NCBI GenBank assembly: GCA_030614945.1
Contig: JAUXAH010000085.1
Span: 1 to 7,558, forward strand
Source of the DNA: Phycisphaerae bacterium
Lineage (GTDB): Bacteria > Planctomycetota > Phycisphaerae > Sedimentisphaerales > SG8-4
Length of the DNA: 7,558 bases
Reading direction: 5' to 3'
The notes beneath the pieces were generated by a model. The model was not told the DNA's origin and did not search any database. It saw only the letters and a list, made by a program, of their open reading frames with translations. Shown in pieces: positions 3,946 through 7,558 of this stretch (positions are counted from its first letter, which is position 1; the number at the start of each line of letters is the position of its first letter). The position numbers were made by a program, and so were the translations under genes.

Positions 3946-6921
3946 AAAAAAGGGAAAAATTCCAACGTGGCACAGATGTCTAACATGACGGGCGATAATC
4001 CGGAGCAAGTTGCGGCTGATTTGTGCAAAGTTGTGCGGGGAGAGGTCTTTGCTGATATATTGCACAGGGCTGCGTACAGTACGGATGCGAGCATTTACAG
4101 AATAGTCCCCGGATGTATTGTTGCGCCGCTTGACGTTAGAGACGTAGCAGCCGTCGTCAAATATGCCGGCGCGAAAGGTGTACCGGTGGCTGCCCGTGGT
4201 GGGGGAAGCGGGCTGGCTGGTGAGTCGCTGTGCAGCGGCATAGTGTTTGATATGACGCGGTATATGAACAATATTATTAGTGTGACAAATGACGGGGGGC
4301 GGGCGGAATGTGAACCTGGTGTGGTATTGGACGATTTGAACAATTGCCTGTCTGGGTACGGCAGAAAAATCGGGCCTGACCCGTCCAGCAGCAACCGGGC
4401 GACGGTGGGGGGCTGCGTTGCCAATAATGCCACGGGCGCTCATTCGCTCGAATATGGCTATATCGCGGACTACGTGGAAAGCGTCGAGGCGGTTCTGGCT
4501 GACGGTAGTGTGGTTGAATTCAAAAATGATTTTGACCCGGAGCAGGCAGAAGACGACAGAACAGCTTCAATTGCAAGAGAGTGCATATCCATCCTTTCGG
4601 ACAATGAGGCGGTCATCAGCAGGGCACTGCCTAAAGCGGGGCGAAATCGAAGCGGTTATACAATTGCAGGGATTTGTCATAACGGCAAGATAGATTTGGC
4701 GCGGCTGTTGGCAGGTTCGGAAGGGACGTTAGCTATTTTTACGAAAATCGTGCTGAGGACTGTTACAGTGCCGGCGGCGAAGGCGCTATTGCAGCTTGAG
4801 TTTGATTCTCTTGAGAAGATGGCACGGTCGGTGCCGATTATTGTAGGCACCGGCGTCTCTGCGTGTGAGCTGATGGACAGGACTTTAATTGATATGGCAA
4901 TTGAGGCGCTGCCGGAATATCGTGATGTTTTGCCCGCCGATGCGGCGGCAGTTCTTCTGGTTGAGCATACGGGTCGAACGGGCGAGCAGGTGAGAGAAAA
5001 AATAGAAGCAACTGATTCGGCAGTTGGGGCAATGGCGAGCAAGCGGAGTATTGTTCTTGAGCCGAAGCAGCAGGAGCATTTGTGGAAGTCGCGCAATGAT
5101 GCCGGGCCGCTGCTTTATAGAAAAAAGGGTAAGAAGCACCCTGTGGAATTTATGGAGGATGTTTCCGTCGGGAACGAGCGGCTTGGGGAGTATATTTCGG
5201 GGCTGGAGGAAATTGGGAGACGAAATAGTATTGCGATGTCTTTTTTTGGTCATGCCGGCGATGGCCTGCTGCATATGCGGCCGTATCTGGATTTGAGCGA
5301 CCCGGCTGACGTTGAAAAGATGCGGTCGGTCGCAAATGAAGTTTTCTCACTTGCGTGGTCACTGGGCGGCACAATCAGCGGCGAACACGCGGAGGGGCTG
5401 GTGAGGGCGGCTTTTGTACAAAGGCAATACGGTGACGAATATTACGAGCTGCTGTGCAAAATTAAGAATATATTCGACCCTGATGGTTTGATGAATCCCG
5501 GTAAAATCATTAACAGTGACGTTGATGTTATGGTTAAGAATTTGAGGGCGGAATATAAGATTTTGCCGGAAAGACTTAAGACGGATTTGGTTTTTGGAAA
5601 AGATGAGCTTGCGCTGGAGCTTGAGCAGTGCTACGGGTGCGGGCTTTGCCGAAGCAGGGAAGCCGATTTGCGGATGTGTCCGGTGTTTCGTGCGATGGGT
5701 GACGAACTGAGCAGCTCGCGGGCGAAAGCCAATATACTTCACTTCTGGGTGACGGGGCAGTTGGAGGAAAAGGATTTCGAATCGGCGGAGTTTAGAAAAT
5801 TTCTGGATTTGTGCGTTAATTGTAAGGCGTGCCTGGTGGAATGTCCCTCAGGAGTTGATATTTCCAGCCTGGTTAGTACGGCGCGAGCAGAATACGTCAA
5901 GCGCAAGGGCCCGGCGCGTGCGGAGGTGGTCTTAAGTCATAATCGCTATCTTAGTATGTTGGGCGGCGCTTTTTGGCCTGTTTCAAATTTTGTAGCGGCG
6001 CTGCCGGTTTTTAAGTGGTTTCTCGAAAGAGTAGGGGGGCTTGACCGGCGCAGAGATATGCCAAGATTTCAACGCGGTTCCTTTTTGAGGGCGGGTCGTA
6101 AATTTCTGGCAACTTGTGAGCCGATAAAAAAGCCGATTGATAAAGTTGCGTATTTTGTGGATACGTACGCAAATTATAACGACCACGAATTAGGCTTTGC
6201 CGTTGTCGATGTTCTGCGGCACAATGAGATCGAGGTGGTTTTGCCGAAGCAGCTGCCTGCACCGCTGCCGGCGATTGTATATGGTAACGTCAAACGGGCC
6301 CGCAGGGATTTGTCGTTTAATGTCAGGCATCTGGCGAGGGCGGTTCGGGAGGGATATAAGATAATATGTTCGGAGCCGAGCGCTGCGCTATGTCTGAAAG
6401 AAGAGCTGCGCCATTTTGTTACGGGCGAAGATGCGGAGCTTGTCTCGGAAAATACGTATGAGCTGATGAATTATCTTTTGGGTTTGTACAGGCACGGGAG
6501 ATTGAAGCCGATTGGCGAGTCGGAAAGGCAGAGATTGCTTCGTCCCGTCCAGGGGCCGGACTTTCAGCGCTACGCTCCTCGCAATGACGAGGCGCCCAGT
6601 TTTGTCTATCATAAGCCGTGCCATTTGTATGCCATTGGCGGCGGCAGGGCGAGTATCGAACTTCTAAAAGGACTTTGCCCCGTTCTGATTACTGAGCTCG
6701 GCGCCGGCTGCTGCGGGCTTGCGGGGACGTTCGGGATGCAGAAGAAAAATTATGAGTTGTCGTCAAAAATCTCCGAGAGATTAAAAAAGGCCTTGGAATC
6801 ATACACGACTCGATACGTATTAACCGAATGCAGCGCGTGTAAGATGCAGATAGAGCATATAAGCGAAGCGAAAGTCACGCATCCGATAAAGATTTTGGCG
6901 GAAGCGTACGGAAGTGCGTAA
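3943..6921 (+). CDS. FAD-linked oxidase fused to GlpC-like Fe-S domains (D-lactate/glycolate dehydrogenase type)
   Basis: This is a single-chain fusion of a GlcD-like flavoprotein and a GlpC/GlcF-like electron-transfer module, 992 residues from GTG 3943. Residues 55-245 form the FAD-binding PCMH fold (RGGGSGLAGES at 85-95, GPDPSSSNRATVGGCVANNATGAHS at 144-168). The FAD-oxidase C-terminal domain follows, with FFGHAGDGLLHMRP (434-447), SGEHAEG (479-485) and FDPDGLMNPGK (511-521). Two [4Fe-4S] motifs come next: C563-x2-C566-x2-C569 with C579-P, and C624-x2-C627-x2-C630 with C634-P. Two CCG-type domains end the protein. The first (about 735-790) lacks the expected cysteines, reading VDTYANYN and LPAPLPAIVYG; the second is complete (C893, CCG at 923-925, C963-x2-C966). 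The family oxidises 2-hydroxyacids such as D-lactate or glycolate with transfer to a membrane acceptor; the substrate cannot be read from sequence. A repeat is embedded at residues 864-883. The stop codon is formed by an 8-bp repeat unit. Confidence 0.92.
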   Translation: MKKGKNSNVAQMSNMTGDNPEQVAADLCKVVRGEVFADILHRAAYSTDASIYRIVPGCIVAPLDVRDVAAVVKYAGAKGVPVAARGGGSGLAGESLCSGIVFDMTRYMNNIISVTNDGGRAECEPGVVLDDLNNCLSGYGRKIGPDPSSSNRATVGGCVANNATGAHSLEYGYIADYVESVEAVLADGSVVEFKNDFDPEQAEDDRTASIARECISILSDNEAVISRALPKAGRNRSGYTIAGICHNGKIDLARLLAGSEGTLAIFTKIVLRTVTVPAAKALLQLEFDSLEKMARSVPIIVGTGVSACELMDRTLIDMAIEALPEYRDVLPADAAAVLLVEHTGRTGEQVREKIEATDSAVGAMASKRSIVLEPKQQEHLWKSRNDAGPLLYRKKGKKHPVEFMEDVSVGNERLGEYISGLEEIGRRNSIAMSFFGHAGDGLLHMRPYLDLSDPADVEKMRSVANEVFSLAWSLGGTISGEHAEGLVRAAFVQRQYGDEYYELLCKIKNIFDPDGLMNPGKIINSDVDVMVKNLRAEYKILPERLKTDLVFGKDELALELEQCYGCGLCRSREADLRMCPVFRAMGDELSSSRAKANILHFWVTGQLEEKDFESAEFRKFLDLCVNCKACLVECPSGVDISSLVSTARAEYVKRKGPARAEVVLSHNRYLSMLGGAFWPVSNFVAALPVFKWFLERVGGLDRRRDMPRFQRGSFLRAGRKFLATCEPIKKPIDKVAYFVDTYANYNDHELGFAVVDVLRHNEIEVVLPKQLPAPLPAIVYGNVKRARRDLSFNVRHLARAVREGYKIICSEPSAALCLKEELRHFVTGEDAELVSENTYELMNYLLGLYRHGRLKPIGESERQRLLRPVQGPDFQRYAPRNDEAPSFVYHKPCHLYAIGGGRASIELLKGLCPVLITELGAGCCGLAGTFGMQKKNYELSSKISERLKKALESYTTRYVLTECSACKMQIEHISEAKVTHPIKILAEAYGSA
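6531..6588. repeat. Dispersed repeat inside the oxidoreductase gene, split by the 24-nt element
   Basis: Removing 6544-6567 joins GAGATTGCTTCGT to CGCTACGCTCCTCGCAATGAC. On the minus strand this reads as GTCATTGCGAGGAGCGTAGCG followed by ACGAAGCAATCTC, a short repeat I recognise as scattered through many bacterial genomes and often seen in spurious reading frames as CHCEERSDEAIS. Recognition is from memory; only one copy is in this window. It lies in frame between the two CCG domains and adds about RLLR...RYAPRNDE to the protein just before the conserved FVYHKPCHLYA. Confidence 0.6.
6544..6567. repeat. 24-nt dispersed element, copy B
   Basis: This is the second copy of the 1675-1698 element (23 of 24 identical), in the same orientation on the plus strand. 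It splits the longer dispersed repeat and contributes eight codons, PVQGPDFQ, to the oxidoreductase. Relative to the host genes the two copies are in opposite orientation, yet both frames stay open. The outer GTCC...GGAC can pair as a four-base stem. Confidence 0.6.
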
Positions 6922-6979
6922 GTGCGTAAGAGCGTAAGAGCGTAAGAGCGTAAGAGCGTAAGTGCGTAAGTGCGAAAGA
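6916..6979. repeat. 8-bp tandem array, 8 units
   Basis: The eight perfect-length units are GCGTAAGT, four GCGTAAGA, two GCGTAAGT and a final GCGAAAGA. The first unit contains the TAA stop of the oxidoreductase (6919-6921), so array and gene overlap by 6 bp. The two following 8-mers, GTTGAAGG and AGAAAGAA, could be decayed units. They hold the ribosome-binding site of the next gene, whose ATG falls exactly at the next 8-bp step (6916 + 80). Confidence 0.95.
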
Positions 6980-6983
6980 GTTG

Positions 6984-6998
6984 AAGGAGAAAGAAATG
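6984..6998 (+). promoter_or_regulatory. Shine-Dalgarno and ATG of the four-helix-bundle gene
   Basis: AAGGAGA at 6984-6990 lies 5 nt before ATG at 6996 and is the strongest ribosome-binding site in the window. It rules out the in-frame TTG at 6981, which precedes the Shine-Dalgarno sequence itself. Confidence 0.8.
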
Positions 6999-7349
6999 GT
7001 TGAGGTTGGGTATAAAAAATTGACTGTTTGGCATAAGGCGGATGAATTAGCTTTTCAAGTTTATGTAGCAACAAAGAAATTTCCTAAGGAAGAGATCTAT
7101 GGTATTACTTCGCAATTAAGAAGGGCGGCTTTGTCCGTTCCCACCAATATTGTGGAAGGGTACGGGAGAGGAGGGAAAAAAGAATTAAGGCAATTTCTTA
7201 ACATAGCCTTGGGCTCCTTGGCGGAAGCTAAATATTTATTGGATTTTTGTTCAAGGTTGAAATATTTGGGCACTGAAGCGCATAAGAGATTACAAGATTT
7301 AGCTGAAGAGGTCGGCAGGGTATTGTGGAAATTCTATAAATCTCTGTAA
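6996..7349 (+). CDS. Four-helix-bundle protein (S23/IVP family, PF05635 type)
   Basis: This 117-residue protein is full length for the family. Hallmarks are YKKLTVWHKADELAFQVY near the N-terminus, KFPKEEIYGITSQLRRAALSVPTNIVEGYGRG in the middle, and the ELRQFLNIALGSLAEAKYLL helix. Relatives are encoded inside the intervening sequences of some 23S rRNA genes and, more distantly, include the Avd accessory protein of diversity-generating retroelements. They form basic helical-bundle oligomers thought to bind nucleic acid; the cellular role of free-standing copies is unknown. There is no rRNA or reverse transcriptase in this window. The gene is bracketed by 8-bp repeat arrays. Sampled 60-base lines are about 40-43% G+C, against 60% in a sampled line of the oxidoreductase, which suggests a separate origin. 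The start is ATG 6996, with a strong Shine-Dalgarno sequence. Confidence 0.93.
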   Translation: MVEVGYKKLTVWHKADELAFQVYVATKKFPKEEIYGITSQLRRAALSVPTNIVEGYGRGGKKELRQFLNIALGSLAEAKYLLDFCSRLKYLGTEAHKRLQDLAEEVGRVLWKFYKSL

Positions 7350-7360
7350 ACGGAGGAAGA

Positions 7361-7400
7361 GCGTAAGAGCGTAAGTGCGAAAGAGCGTAAGTGCGTAAGG
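7361..7400. repeat. 8-bp tandem array, 5 units
   Basis: The units are GCGTAAGA, GCGTAAGT, GCGAAAGA, GCGTAAGT and GCGTAAGG, preceded by a degenerate GAGGAAGA (7353-7360) that begins 3 nt after the TAA of the four-helix-bundle gene. Orientation is the same as in the two upstream arrays. It ends with GCGTAAGG, as does the large array at 2957-2964. Confidence 0.93.
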
Positions 7401-7538
7401 ACAAATTCGAATCACCAAAATATAAAATTCAAAACAAAAAATTAGCCACAAATTTCGCAGATTGCACGGATTAAATAAAAATTAAAAAAAAAGGTAAAAA
7501 GAGGTTTTTTGTGATCGAGAGGATGATAGTGGAACCTT
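7401..7538. other. AT-rich gene-free tail with dispersed-repeat-like sequence
   Basis: No credible coding frame is present. The stretch around 7401-7440 (AAATTCGAATCACCAAAAT and following) and the stretch around 7442-7473 (TTAGCCACAAATTTCGCAG and following) resemble short dispersed intergenic motifs I have seen in many environmental bacterial genomes. Only single copies are here, so this rests on memory. A poly-A run and a T6 run at 7505-7510 do not form a convincing terminator hairpin. Confidence 0.35.
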
Positions 7539-7557
7539 GGGGAGCGTGAATTGAAAC
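7539..7557 (+). CRISPR. Possible 3' half of a first CRISPR repeat at the window edge
   Basis: The last bases, GGGGAGCGTGAATTGAAAC, closely resemble the 3' half of type I-C-like CRISPR repeats, which typically end in GGGAGCGTGGATTGAAAC. The AT-rich sequence upstream would suit a leader, with the array continuing past the window. Against this, the expected complementary left arm (GCTCCCC) is absent upstream, only one copy is visible and no cas gene is present. Confidence 0.25.
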
Positions 7558-7558
7558 G

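Noticed and set aside
3751..4443. 230-codon minus-strand frame
   Set aside because: It is antisense to the end of mlaF and the FAD-binding domain of the oxidoreductase, with no family features.
6750..7074. Two minus-strand frames of 84-94 codons over the second array
   Set aside because: They combine antisense of the oxidoreductase or four-helix-bundle gene with repeat-derived LRSYALTL sequence, and show no recognisable domain.
6996..7349. Diversity-generating retroelement or 23S rRNA intervening sequence
   Set aside because: The four-helix-bundle family is shared with both, but there is no reverse transcriptase, no template/variable repeat pair and no rRNA sequence in the window.
7480..7512. 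Rho-independent terminator after the four-helix-bundle gene
   Set aside because: The A-runs and the T6 run do not frame a GC-rich stem, and the possible pairing is weak.

Overview
The window looks like a chromosomal segment from a Planctomycetota-like bacterium (PVC group). This is inferred from three things: a membrane-anchored PQQ-like beta-propeller protein with a WPRFRGPGG entry motif, a very long FAD/Fe-S oxidoreductase fusion, and an unusual load of short dispersed and tandem repeats. No rRNA, tRNA or phylogenetic marker gene is present, so the assignment is tentative.

Layout. Positions 1 to about 1670 (minus strand) hold most of a gene for a three-helix membrane anchor followed by a periplasmic-type PQQ-like propeller. 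Its C-terminus runs off the window and it has no standard start codon. A short divergent region (about 1700-1829) carries a 7-bp tandem repeat and an ATTATAAT sequence that could serve as a -10 box on both strands. The rest reads on the plus strand: an MlaE-family permease (1830-2639), a 39-unit array of an 8-bp repeat (2651-2964), an MlaF-family ABC ATPase (2976-3833), a ~990-residue FAD plus Fe-S oxidoreductase (3943-6921), a second 8-bp array (6916-6979), a small four-helix-bundle (S23/IVP family) gene (6996-7349), a third 8-bp array (7361-7400), and an AT-rich gene-free tail. The tail ends in a sequence resembling the 3' half of a CRISPR repeat.

How the genes may work together. MlaE and MlaF are the membrane and ATPase halves of one MCE-type lipid transporter. 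No MCE-domain (MlaD) gene is in the window. The FAD/Fe-S protein probably oxidises a 2-hydroxyacid such as D-lactate or glycolate and passes electrons through two [4Fe-4S] clusters. Its link to the transporter is positional only. The four-helix-bundle gene looks like a separate cassette: it is flanked on both sides by the 8-bp repeat and its ATG lies in the register of the upstream array.

The most unusual content is the repeat ecology. The 8-bp unit GCGTAAGA (variants GCGTAAGT, GCGAAAGA) occurs in three arrays, all in one orientation. Separately, a 24-nt sequence occurs twice, once near the start of the propeller gene and once inside the oxidoreductase. In the second place it splits another, longer dispersed repeat that is itself in the reading frame. 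Both copies are a multiple of three long and leave the frame open.
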